DNA of 64,000 nt from Nitzschia sp. pyKryTriq1 (lineage: Eukaryota > Bacillariophyta > Bacillariophyceae > Bacillariales > Bacillariaceae): positions 4,092,001 to 4,156,000 of the forward strand of contig OY101116.1 of the NCBI GenBank assembly GCA_956465555.1, in the 5' to 3' direction. The stretch's first letter is position 1, and each line of letters starts with the position of its first letter. Of the stretch, positions 39,377-51,800 are shown piece by piece. A program made the position numbers and the translations under genes. Below the pieces are notes generated by a model. It did not search any database and had not been told where the DNA came from. It saw nothing but the letters and a program-made list of their open reading frames with translations.

Positions 39377-40244
39377 ACGAGGTTACGAAATACGGTTTGC
39401 AAGCAAGCTGCAGGGCAAGAATCCGTATCCCAGCCACCACTCCAGCAGCAGCTTTGGTTGAAGAAAGGATAGTATTTAGGAAAGCTATTAGGTTTTCACG
39501 AGGGGAGGAAATAAGACGCAGGAAATGGCACGTTTATCCGTCTCATCCTCCAAGGCGTTAGCGAAGATGGCTTCAACTTTAATGATCATAAAGCAATTAG
39601 ATGATTTGGGATGATGACGTAGCTATCTCCAGCATGATATTTCTCGTCGCATTTACAGCCGTTTTTATTACATCGTGGAAATATACTTTCCTCTCTGTTA
39701 CCGCCGCGCCTACCTTGAACCATCCTTGTTGTTGACACCATATCGCACACTGCTGGTCCTATCTAATGGATGGTATGAGTACTGTACGACGTAGCTACTA
39801 CCGTAGTCTACTACAAATACATACAGCGGTATGGTACGTACGTACGTCTTCCGGAAGGGAATTTTGGGATCTTGATCAAGTAGTACGTACCAGAGACCCG
39901 GGTCTCTGGTACGTACAGTCTTATGGATCGATCTTTCTCCTCCCGACCACGCAAAATAATTCCACTTTATGTACCGGCAATAACGGTCTTTCGTACGACA
40001 GACTACCGGTACATACGCAGTACAGTAATATGCTACCGGTACCACCCACTTACACTTGTTATTACATACAAGTCAGTGTAATAGACGAATACACATCATC
40101 ATCATCATCATCATCTTTCATCCCCATACCATATTATACATAATATCAGCAACAGATCTATCATCGTCATCGTCATCATCATCATCATCATCATCATCGG
40201 TTAGTGAGTGAGTTAGTGAGTTAGTTAGTTATCTTATCGTCAAC
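39377..40244. other. Intergenic region before ELP3
   Basis: Contains a 34-base perfect palindrome (39883-39916), several CGTACGTA words and CAT/ATC microsatellites (about 40097-40113 and 40162-40199) just before the ELP3 start. No gene seen. Confidence 0.6.
39883..39916. repeat. 34-bp perfect palindrome
   Basis: The left arm GTACGTACCAGAGACCC (39883-39899) is the exact reverse complement of the right arm (39900-39916), with no loop. A TTGATCAA palindrome lies ten bases to the left. Confidence 0.95.
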
Positions 40245-42297
40245 ATGGAAGGCTCCTCTGCTGCTTTGGCTTGGAATGATGATTCAGCTTCCGCATCCGT
40301 ATCCGCAACAGCAGTAGCAGCAGCAACAGCAGCCCCAGCAGCATCCACCACCACCGCCCCCTCCTCCTCCTCCTCAAACAAAAACACCAACAGCAACAGC
40401 AACAGCAACAACAACAACAACAATGATAACTATGCCTTGGCAGTATCGTACTTGGTGAATGAGCTGATCCAAGCCTACGAGGCGGGAGAAGCATTGAATT
40501 TTACCAAATCCAAAGGTTTGGCGGCACGCAAATACCGCTTGACGGGCATTCCCAAAATGGCCGATATTTTACAGGCATTGCCCCTCCAGTGGCGATCGAA
40601 ACTATGGCCGTACCTGCAAACGAAACCGGTCCGGACGGCATCGGGTGTGGCCGTCGTGGCCGTCATGGCCAAACCCCATCGATGTCCGCATTTGGCGTAT
40701 ACGGGAAATGTCTGCGTGTATTGTCCGGGGGGGCCCGATTCGGATTTTGAATATTCGACGCAGGCCTATACGGGGTACGAACCGACGAGTATGAGAGCGA
40801 TCCGGGCCCGATACGATCCGTATTCTCAAGTCAAGGGCCGGGTCGCCCAGCTCAAGGCGATTGGACATACCGTCGATAAGGTGGAATTCATCGTCATGGG
40901 GGGGACGTTTTTGAGTCTCGACAAGGACTATAAGGATTACTTTATTCGTAACTTGCACGATGCGCTGAGTGGATATCATTCCAATTCCGTCGAGGAAAGT
41001 ATACGATACAGTGAACAATCCAAACAAATGAAATGTATTGGGATTACCATTGAAACACGTCCGGATTATTGTCTCAAACCACATTTGGAAGAAATGTTGA
41101 GTTATGGATGTACCCGAATTGAAATTGGCGTCCAATCCATCTATGAAAGTGTCGCACGAGAAACCAATCGAGGGTACGTATGTATTATTATGTTCATTGT
41201 CATTGTTATTATTACTATGATTATGATTATGATTATCATTATTACGTCACATCAGAGTTTGGTGTTGTTTGTCGGACAAAGAGAAAGCAGCTCATCCTGC
41301 CCTTGTGTCTCTGTTTTCTTTCTTTCTTTCTTAATTTCTTCATCATCACCATCATCATTGATATTATTATTATTAATATTAATAATATTCCAGACATACA
41401 GTTGCTGCCGTATGTCATTCCTTTCAATTGGCCAAGGATTGTGGCTTCAAGGTTGTTACCCATATGATGCCCGATTTGCCCAATATGGGCTATGAACGGG
41501 ACCTGGAAGGATTTTATGAATATTTTGAAAATCCTCTCTTTCGCAGCGATGGAATGAAATTGTATCCCACCCTCGTCATTCGTGGGACGGGATTGTATGA
41601 ATTGTGGAAGACGGGACGGTATCAAAATTATACACCCAATCAACTCGTCGAATTGACGGCCAAGGTATTAAGTCTCGTTCCACCCTGGACTCGACTCTAT
41701 CGGATTCAACGTGATATTCCCATGCCGCTGGTCAGTAGTGGAGTCGAGCATGGCAATTTGCGGGAATTGGCCTTGCAACAATTAAGAGATTGGGATTTGC
41801 CCTGTTGGGATATTCGGACACGAGAAGTCGGAATGAAACAAATTCATTCCTCCATTACGCCTGATCAAGTTGAATTGATTCGACGAGATTATGTCGCCAA
41901 TGGAGGATGGGAAACCTTTTTGAGTTATGAAGATCCCCAACAAGATATCCTCATTGGATTGTTACGACTACGCAAACCCAATCCTTCCAGTGCATTCATG
42001 GAAGAAATTACCAGTGTGCCCAGTAGTATCATTCGGGAATTGCACGTCTATGGAACGGCCGTGGCAGTGTCGGCCCGGGATCCGACGCGATTTCAGCATC
42101 AAGGCTTTGGTTTGATGCTCATGGAAGAAGCGGAACGTATTGCCAGAGAAGAACATGGATCGGAAAAAATCTTGGTCATTTCCGGGGTCGGGACACGACA
42201 TTATTATCGCAAAATGGGATACGAGTTGGATGGTCCGTACATGAGCAAATCTCTTGTTGCGGCATCATATACAACTAGTAGTAGTAGTAAAGACTAG
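40245..42297 (+). CDS. ELP3: Elongator subunit 3 (tRNA U34 modification), two exons
   Basis: Exon 1 is 40245-41173 and exon 2 is 41394-42297; the 220-base intron (GTACGT...CAG) joins TNRG to [15 protein letters not shown] exactly as in other ELP3 proteins. The product has 610 residues, longer than the usual 550 because of a Ser/Ala/Asn-rich N-terminus (about 1-62). The radical-SAM part has [17 protein letters not shown] with the cluster cysteines, [17 protein letters not shown] and [10 protein letters not shown]. The C-terminal GNAT-type domain has [29 protein letters not shown] and [23 protein letters not shown]3 is the catalytic subunit of Elongator, which makes the cm5U34 family of tRNA wobble modifications from acetyl-CoA. 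All key motifs are present. Confidence 0.97.
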
Positions 42298-43408
42298 CTA
42301 CTACTAGCTACTACTGGTGGTACTAATAGTAGGAATAGTTTAGAGTAGCTACTACTACTAGTAGTAGCTACGAATACTCTAGCTAGTAGTGGTACTACAA
42401 GCGGTAGTTGTCTACTAGCTAGTAGTAAAAGAGCAGTTCGTACACTACTTGTACTCGATAAGAGCTCTTTCTCTTTTTTCCTACCAGACTTCTACTCTAC
42501 TACTAGATTCATTGCTTTCGACCGTCAAGGTAGCAGCTAAATTAGACAGTGCACTTTTTCGCTGCTTTACGATATAATACTACTACATACTAGCTAGAGT
42601 AGTAGGCAGAGAGCTGCTGTAGTAGTAGGATAATGATGGTGGTAGAGTATCGGTTACTCTTACTGTTCTATAATTTGACAACTAATAGTAGTACTCCTAC
42701 ATTGCTTTGCTTGAGGTCGATTGAGAGAGTAGCATCATCTCTCTTGCCCCACGCTGCGAGGAGTCATCGAGCTACTACGAGTACGAGAGTAGTAGTACAC
42801 AATAATAGAGGATTGATGATACATACAGCAGTCGAATGATGATTCATTGGACTACCAGTAGTAGATAGTACACGACACATGGTGGTGGCCGAAATAAGAG
42901 CCGATCGATATTATTATTCAGCGCGGGGAGGAGAGGGAGGAATGGTTCCAGCCAACGCGCATTCGCACACGGTCCGAAAATCTGGCGGCTTACGGGAGTC
43001 GCAATGCGACCCCACATTAGTAAAATCGGCGAAGATTATCCGAAATCACGTTCAATGAGTGGTGGCCGTTTGCCAAAAACCGAATCAAGATGGGATTTGA
43101 TACAAGAATTCGTTCCAGTCGGACATCCACTACGACATACATCACTTAACAAGCAACATTTCCACTTAGCAAAAATTCAACCAAATTCCACGAGCAAATT
43201 TGGGTATGGAAAACACTCGTGTAGATTCGCAGATGAGTCGTTTCAGCTCACAAAATAATCGACCCACTCTTACGATCCAAGCACATTGCCATAAAAATCT
43301 TGCTTGCCGCATTCCATTATCGCCGACAGCCGGAACGTGGATCATACAGCAACCACAACACCTACTCACAACTCCCAATAATACTTTTCAAAATCCTTCT
43401 TGACGACC
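42298..43408. other. Intergenic region after ELP3
   Basis: 42290-42500 is almost wholly CTA/TAG trinucleotide tract able to form hairpins. The remainder has no recognisable gene. The last 200 bases are the likely promoter and leader of the His-rich protein gene. Confidence 0.55.
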
Positions 43409-45112
43409 ATGAAGCTTCCGACGTCTCCATCAACTCTATTGGCAGCGGCAGCCCTATTGTTGCCTGTTCTCACCAGCGCCGACACAACGTCGACGACCAC
43501 ATCCGAGACTCGAAATCTGCGAGGGAAAGTGGTCCGCACAAGGACCGTGCATATTCATCATGATAAGGGTGACTCCTCATCGACTCCCTCCCTCCGTGCA
43601 GCCGAACCATTGGTCGATCCAAGAAAGGCGGCCGCCGCTCCTCGTCCTACTCCAACAACATCGCCAGCAGAGCATCATCACTACGTCCGTGTAAATGCAA
43701 AGGGCACGAGCGGGCAAGTTCGATCCTTTGTTATGGATCTGGATCAGCTAGAAGATATCTTTCCGCATGATTCGCCTATCTTTACCAAAAATCATCATCA
43801 TTTCCATGACGAAGAAGAAAAGAATACGCCAGGGAAAAAGATGAGAGGAGGAGCGACGACGACGACGACAACAACAAAAAAGACAGTGGTGGAAGATGTA
43901 CTCGAGCCAAGTCCTCATGCATCTCTTCGCAATTCTCCTCAAGGCTTGCACTCACCGCACGGAAGTCACAGAGCAGATCACGACATTCATCATGATCATG
44001 AAGCATCAGAAGAGCATCATCATTTCGTTGGCCATGATGAGGTTGAGCGACAACATGAACACCACTACCATCCGGGACACCATCACAAGACAGCAAAGCA
44101 AAACAAGACGCACACACACTCGCATCATACGGAAGAGCGCGAAGATGAATTTGACTGGAAACGAGCTCGAACCATGTACGCTCTGCCTACTGGACTGTCC
44201 TCCCACTTCAATGAAACCTTGTTCGACGAGCTCCATGATGCTCCGTTCCGAGTCTACGAGGAAGCATTGGGACATGAGTTGGACGAAGGAGAGTCCTTCC
44301 CCGTATTCGCCCTACCCCAATGGATGAATACCACTGGAGTCTTTACCGGTTTCTCCAAATCGGCCGACCCTCTCATCTTTGAGAACGTCCAGTTCTTGCT
44401 TCATTGGGGTGAGATTGTATCGGCTAGCAACAGCCCCGTCCCTCCCGAGCTGGCCCAACACATTACCGATAACAATTTCCATGCCAGTTTGATTGTTGGC
44501 AAATCGATCGGAAACGGATCCAATGTTCCATTTATTGGAATGATTATCTGCTATTATCAATTTGGAAGTCCCAAGAATGTTCTGGTCCCGTTCTCCATGT
44601 TGGAGGATTTCTTTGATGACACTTCGGAAAAGCATTTGCTGGATCCCGATACCAAGAGTTTGGAGATGGCGGCCCTTCATGAAATGTTGGATGAGAAGCG
44701 AGGCAACAACACGTCCTTTTTCCATCCAGCACTGGCCCACACGGAAGAACGCAAGGCCCAACTCGAGGATTTGGAAATTACGCACTTTCAAAAGCTCTTT
44801 CAGCTGCTCATTCGACGTAGCTTCCTCTTCTCCTTTGGCTATGCCGACTGTCTCATGAAGGAACCTCGAGGTCTCCGACGCTGTCTGGACGATACTTTCT
44901 ACAGCCTCATTGCGATGGAAACCACCGTCCGAGGAGCCTTGGACGATCAAGTCTTGGAGCAACTAGCAAAAATCAATGAAACGTTCCACAGCAAGGTCAG
45001 CGAGGCGTGCATTTCAGTACAGGGAACTGGAACTGGAATCATGTACGGATCTGGATCCTGTTACAATGCGAATGATCTTGGAGCCTTTGTTGGCAACTAC
45101 GGATCTTTCTAA
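43409..45112 (+). CDS. Secreted His-rich protein of unknown family
   Basis: 567 residues from ATG 43409; the frame starts three codons earlier only at a TTG. A signal peptide (MKLPTSPSTLLAAAALLLPV, then LTSA) is clear. Residues about 90-245 are strongly His-rich (HHDHEASEEHHHF, HEHHYHPGHHH, THTHSHH), a composition typical of zinc, nickel or copper binding or of pH-dependent charge. The rest (about 250-567) is a folded-looking domain with RTMYALPTGLSSHFNE, FPVFALPQWMN, ITDNNFHASLIVGKSIGNGS and five Cys in the last 105 residues. I do not recognise this domain. Cell-wall, vacuolar or secreted location is inferred from the signal peptide only. Confidence 0.8.
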   Translation: MKLPTSPSTLLAAAALLLPVLTSADTTSTTTSETRNLRGKVVRTRTVHIHHDKGDSSSTPSLRAAEPLVDPRKAAAAPRPTPTTSPAEHHHYVRVNAKGTSGQVRSFVMDLDQLEDIFPHDSPIFTKNHHHFHDEEEKNTPGKKMRGGATTTTTTTKKTVVEDVLEPSPHASLRNSPQGLHSPHGSHRADHDIHHDHEASEEHHHFVGHDEVERQHEHHYHPGHHHKTAKQNKTHTHSHHTEEREDEFDWKRARTMYALPTGLSSHFNETLFDELHDAPFRVYEEALGHELDEGESFPVFALPQWMNTTGVFTGFSKSADPLIFENVQFLLHWGEIVSASNSPVPPELAQHITDNNFHASLIVGKSIGNGSNVPFIGMIICYYQFGSPKNVLVPFSMLEDFFDDTSEKHLLDPDTKSLEMAALHEMLDEKRGNNTSFFHPALAHTEERKAQLEDLEITHFQKLFQLLIRRSFLFSFGYADCLMKEPRGLRRCLDDTFYSLIAMETTVRGALDDQVLEQLAKINETFHSKVSEACISVQGTGTGIMYGSGSCYNANDLGAFVGNYGSF

Positions 45113-45883
45113 AAGATGCAAGCAAGCAAGCAAGCAAGAATGGAATCGTGAAGACTCTACTTCGCCTTCTTCCTTTTGCTGCTGCTGCTGCCTCCTCCTC
45201 CTCCTCCACTTGTCCAACACCCTCACCAGCTACTCTATTAACTCTAAAAATAGACGCAATGTACAATATTCCTTCATCTTCTGTAATGCTATTGGGAATG
45301 AATAGCCGCCTATCGTCTCTACCGATACCGGTATGGGAATATTCATTCAGTCAGTCATTCGTTCGTTCGGTCCGACCAATGTGACTTGATCGACGGTTTG
45401 GATGAAACGTTTGTCCTTCGTGCGATAGATGCGGGATCCAAAAAATTCGGACCAAGTCGTGCATAAAAGACACGACAAGACTGGAGACGATATGCCCGCA
45501 TGTATTTTTGTTAAAGAAATTTATATCTACCAGTCTGTAGAAGGAAATACTTGGTTTTAGTTAACGATCTACAAAACATTCAACACGACACAAGCTGGAC
45601 AAAAACTTCGGTCCCAATAATAAATAATCATCAATAGTAAGAGTCAACGGATCTCGGTCGCATCATCGCGATGACTTCGTCTCGGTCATCACACGCGGAA
45701 GACGATAGCATCTCGCAAAAGCCATCACATCGCGATTCTGCGCAACTTTGCTACGTATACCGAGATGCATAGCCACGAAGAACAATAACAATAATACAAC
45801 AAACTAACTAGTACAGCAGTCGTCCACTACTACCATCATAGCCGACTATTGCAACGATTTTACAATAACCGCAATCAATCAAA
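45113..45883. other. Intergenic region
   Basis: Contains a run of AAGC units (45121-45138), a TTCG/GTCA simple patch (45346-45375) and a region with repeated ATCGCGAT words (45660-45750). No gene seen; the last part is probably the promoter of the large module protein. Confidence 0.5.
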
Positions 45884-48800
45884 ATGATGAGGAGGATACA
45901 GAATAATATATCATGGATGATAGTAGGGCTCCTGCTGCTGCTGTTGGTGGTCCTCATCCGGGGGGAATTGTCCATCACCAGCACCAACAGCACCATGATC
46001 CATTTGGGAGACCATGTTGGCGTGCCAAACATGATTCTCGTTCGAGTTCAAGGGAGAATAAGAAACAATCAAACCGAGTGGGGATGCTCAACAATACGAA
46101 TCTCGGATCTCTTTCCAGATGCTACAATTGATCTTATTGCTACTACTACTACTACTACTTCTTCTACTACGAGTAATAGTTCAATATTATCCACGGCGGA
46201 GCCCGTGTTGGTCACAATCTACAATCCTGAACTCGATCAAGTATGCGAAACGCAACGAAAACATTTGAGGGGGATTGAAACAACAACGACAACACCGACA
46301 ACACCGACAACACCAACAACACCGACAACACCAACAACACCAACATCATCAAATAGCAAACAATCAATGGTACGGATATATCAGTCTTGTTATGACTGTG
46401 CTTCCACCACCAGTTCTGATGATTGGAGGAAGGAATCCATACGGATACGGATATTGGATGATGCTACTACTACTACTAGAACCGTCTTGAGTCCTGCTGG
46501 AGATCATCATCATCATGCCGTTGGTCCAGTACATTATTTACGATCCAGTGGCGATAAATCGACTGCGAATCGTCTATCCGAGGTGTTTACCCATTCCATA
46601 CAGTATTACAGCAGCAGAGAGTCAACCACGATAGAGCAGCAGGCTGAAGACGACGACGACGACGACGACGATGCTGCTGGAGGATTGGAAGTGACAATAT
46701 CCATCTCTCCCGAAGAAATCTTGGTACGGGTATCGGAACATAGTATTAGTCGGGAGTCAGCCAGCCACAGAGCACTTCGAAGACGACCTGCCTTTCAACC
46801 CCAAAACAACTTGACGCACACAGCAGATTCCCTGGAGTTGAGTTCGGTGATGGTGTCGTATGATTCTGTGGTGAATACTAATGATGGAGCAGCAGCAGCA
46901 GGAGCAGCAGCACAGAACGCAGAAGAAACCACAACTTCCGACGGCTCGTCCAACAAGGCACGCGCGGAACCAAGTGACGTGATTTGTTCTCTGATATTTG
47001 AAGAATGTTGTATTGACAGCGATTGTCCCGGTGGAAGCGGCGGCGGCGATGCCGGCGGCATTTGCGTCGGTCGAACTTGCATTGACCAAGGCTTTCCTCG
47101 ATTTACTCTTTCTTGGGAAGGAAACGATGATTTCGAACTCTACGTTGTGACTCCAGGTGACTTTACACTCTCGGTTCCGGGAGACATGGACAAAGAGACG
47201 GGAGGTAGGATGGGAGAGTCCACAACTTCGAAGGATGAGCGATACCATGTCCACAATGCATACTTTCCCATGGACGGATCGGCACCTGCCGGAACCTACC
47301 AATTCTACGTCCGTCCATTGACTAGTACGGCAGGGATGGGCGATGAGTGGACTCTGGAGGTAGTAGATGAAACGGGAGAAGTGGTCCGCTATACAGGAAC
47401 TCGATTCTCTCCCATTTACGAATATATTCGAGGAGGCGACCAGCCATCCTCTTTGGGAGCAGCATCGAAAGCACTCCCCGAAGCGAGTCCTACTTTCCAG
47501 CCGAGCGACGGACCAGAACCGAGTCCTTCGGACGGACCGGAACCACAAACTACTCCCGTTCTAGCTTCTTCTGAAGGCCAAAGTCCCTATTCCAAGTCGT
47601 TTGCAGCCGCCTGCGATCCTCTGTTAGATGAATGTTGCGCCGATTCAGATTGTTTGTTTGACGGCGAAGTTTGTTTCAATCGAAACTGTATCGACAACGG
47701 TAACCCACGAATTACACTTTCTTGGGACGGAGACGATGATCTGGATCTATTTGTTCTAACTCCCAACGGCGCCGAACTTTCCTTTATGAATTTCTTTGAT
47801 CCGATATCCGGAGGCCGATTCGGTGAAGATGTAGATCAGTTTGGCACTGGTCATCACGTGGAAAACGTATACTTTCCCATGACCGGGGGCCCCTACGGGA
47901 ACTATCAGTTCTTTATGCGGCCTTTGACGACAGTGGAGCAGCGAGACATTTGGACACTTACCGTTGTGGACAATGGAAGCACCATGATGTCGGAAACTGG
48001 ATCCGGGCCGTCACCACGATTTACCTACCATCGCGAACGACCCGAGCCCACTCCCACTCCTCCCACTACTACTTCTTCACCAGCTACCAATCCTACGCGC
48101 CCACCTCTGGTTCCGCGACCAACGCCACCGTCCGGTCCAGCTCCAGCACCGACAATGAGTCCTGCTAATAATTCTTCGCCGACAAGCTCACCTGAACCAA
48201 CATCATCCATAATTGCTCCGACACGACCACCCTCCCCAACAGATACTGAATGCAACAAGTTCTTTGACGAATGCTGCGAGAGTTCCGACTGTAGAACGAG
48301 CCGTGACGTTTGCGAGCAAAGGACCTGTATCCGAGATGGAAACCCAAGATTCACTCTCATTTGGGATGGCGATGATGATCTGGACTTGTTTGTTTTCACG
48401 CCTGATGGAATCGAAATCTCCCAATCGAGCACTTTTGATATCTTTTCAGGGGGACGATTCGAGATGAATCCCAACATGAATAATCAGTCCGGTAAGCATG
48501 TTGAGAGTGTGTACTTTCCTCTGCTCGGTACTCCTACTGGAGTATACAAGTACGAAGTCCGGTCAACAAGTGCAGTGGGGGAAAGCGATACTTGGATCCT
48601 AGACGTTTATGAGGGAGGCGAGCTTGTGACCTCTGATACCGGCACTGGATCTTCTGAAGAATTCGAGTATGTCAGAGATGATACGACCGAAGGGCCTCAG
48701 CGGCCTATACCATCTCCGCCGAGATGCAGTCCATTATCGGATGAATGCTGTCTTGATTCGGATTGTCAGGGAGACAGCGCGATATGCGTACAGAGGACGT

Positions 48801-51800
48801 GTATCGAGGAAGGAAGTCCGAGAATCACTTTGCGCTGGACCGGCGATGACGACTTGAACTTGCGCGTTGAGACGCCCAATGGAGTGGTTCTGACACGGAC
48901 AAGCCAAATCGACCCCATTACCGGTGGACGTCACCAAGAAAGTACCGACCAGGGAGAATATGGCTTCCATGTCGAGAACGTGTACTTCCCAGCAGACAAG
49001 TCCGCCGCAGGATCTTACAAGTACGCTGTTGAGTCAGTTGAGATACGTGGAGTGGGCGCCGACGTTTGGAGAGTCAGTGTCTATGAAGAGGGCCAAGAAG
49101 TCGAGAATGAATCAGGAATTGGAGATTCCAGGGAGTTTGTCTATGAAAGGTTAGAAGGAGCCCCACCTCCAACGCCTACGCCTCCCACAGCAACTCCTCC
49201 ACCAGCTGACTCTGGAGGCTGCTCCAGACCTAAGGATGAATGTTGCCAAGACAAAGATTGCAATAGCGGTCATGTTTGCGCCAATCGACACTGTATCAGC
49301 GAAGGGAATCCTCGAGTTACTTTGACATGGATCGGGGATGACGATCTAGATCTCTATCTTCGAACGCCATTCGGCGATGTGATTTACTTTGATAACCGCG
49401 TCGACAAGAAGACCGGTGGAGCTTTCGACACGGAGTCCCGACAAAGTTCCTACGGATACCACACAGAAAACATCTACTTTCCAATGAACGGCAGTCCCCA
49501 AGGACGCTATACAGCAGGTGTCCGCGTGGCCACAGCAAGGGGCGTCCCTGATGCCTGGACGGTTCGATTCTATGATAGTGGTGTAGCCCGAATGGCAGAA
49601 ACTGGCGCAGGCGACTCCCAGTTCTTTACCTACAATCGTGCTTCTGGAGGTGTGTCTCCCTCTCCCACCACTCCTATTGTTGCCCCACCGGCGTCACCCC
49701 CAGTCGTTGCGCCCATCACGGAAAGGCCTCCACAAGGTCAGTCACCTGTCAGCGTCAGTGATCGAGAGTGCCCACATGAATGCTGTTCGGATAGTGATTG
49801 TGGCGGGCAGGGAGAGATTTGTGCACAACGCACGTGTATCAAGGAAGGCACGCCCCGATTTACATTGACTTGGACGGGAAATGATGATTTAAGCCTCGTC
49901 GTCGTGACACCAGGTGGCAAAACGATCTCGTACTTGAATCAGAAAGATTTAGAATCACAAGGAATCTTTGAAGAAGACTCTGCCCAGGATGATTTTGGCT
50001 TTCATGTCGAGAACATCTACTTCCCACAAAATGGAGGCCTCGAAGGCGAGTATAAATATTTTGTGAAGAGCGCAGGAACACAAGGCAGTGCTGATCGCTG
50101 GGCTCTTCGAGTCTACGCCGAAGGCGAACTTGTCGCGTGGAAGACAGGAACTGGCGAATCACGCACATACACCTACGGATATGGTTCGATAATCATTATG
50201 CCAACCGCGGCACCCGCCCTACCACCCTTCACGGTGCCGCCTGTTCAAACAAGGCCGCCCGTTCTTGCTCCAACTATCGAATCATGTCAAACGGATTCTC
50301 AGTGCAGTAGCCCCGGCGAAGTTTGTATCCAAGAAACGTGCATCAACGATGGCAACCCAAGATTTACGCTTGTCTGGTCTGGAAATGACGACCTCGACTT
50401 CTTCGTTGAGACACCGGGTGGAGCTGTTATCTCCAAGATGAATCCCTATGACGACGTATCGGGTGGAATCTTTGGTGGAACGGGCGATCAGAGTGGTTTC
50501 GATCGATATGTTGAAAACATTTACTTCCCCCTCGGTCCCTCTGGAACATATTCGTACTATGTACAGAGTACAGGCCCTCAAGGTTCAGACGACTTTTGGG
50601 AAGCCAGTGTTTCCGTAAATGGAGAGTCGCAAGTTGTTCGGACAGGGTCTGGAGACTCGGCCAAGTATACCTTTGATTTTGACTCTGGCAGCCTGACGCC
50701 AATCGTTCCCACCCCAGCACCAGAAGACTCCTCTTGCAACTCAAATTTGAATGAATGTTGCTCCGACGTTCAATGTCTCGGAGGGGAGAGATGCACTCAA
50801 CGCACGTGCATAAACGAAGGAAATCCTCAATTCACTTTGACTTGGACTGGCAATGACGATCTAGATCTCATTGTCCAGACACCGCTTGGAACCTTTGTGA
50901 CCTTCTTAAATGACTTTGACGAAGCATCGGGGGGACAATTTGGTGTGGGAGGGGATCAGTTCGAGTTCGGTCGCCACGTTGAGAATGTCTTCTTTCCGCT
51001 TGAAGGGGGGCCGAATGGTACCTACAACTACTACGTCCGAAGTTTCCTCCCGATAGATGAGGATGACGCGTGGACCGTGAATGTGTTCGTGAACGGTCAG
51101 ACCGTCGCCTCTCAAACGGGAACCGGCGACTCGGGACAGCTTACCTACGACTATTCGGGACTCGTTCCTACTCCCTCTCCAGTTGAATCATCCTCACCAC
51201 CGCCTACACAAGCGGCTCCACAAAGTCAACCCACCACACCTCCTGATTGCTCTCCTACGCAAGATGAATGCTGTTCCGACAGCGATTGCATCACAGGAGT
51301 CGAGACGTGTGTTCAGACGCAATGTATTGACCTAGGAAATCCACGGTTTACTTTGACCTGGACAGGAGACGATGACTTGGATCTGAAAGTTGAAACGCCA
51401 CTTGGATCTACCGTTTCTTTTGTCGACCCTTTGGATGAAGCGTCTGGTGGTGTGTATGGAGATGAGGGGGGAAGTCAATATCAGTTTGGTAAGCACGTTG
51501 AGAATATCTACTTCAATGAAGCGATGGCGCCCATCGGAGTGTACAAATACACTGTGGACAGCTACATTGAACTAAGTGGAAGCGACCGTTGGACAGTCAC
51601 TGTCTTCGTTGACAATCAAGAGGTTGCCTCTCAGACTGGGTTTGGAGACTCGGTTGAGTTTACTTACGACTTCGAGGGGCCAGGTCAAGAGATTGTTGTA
51701 CCACTCCCGAGCTGTGAACCTGACGTCGAGGAATGCTGCGACGACTCTGACTGTCGCGTCGGTGAAGAGATTTGTGTGCAGCGGACTTGCATCGACCGGG

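Noticed and set aside
41174-41495. Continuation of the ELP3 first exon to a stop at 41495
   Set aside because: The extension reads through the AT-rich intron; GT-AG splicing restores the conserved [15 protein letters not shown] sequence exactly.
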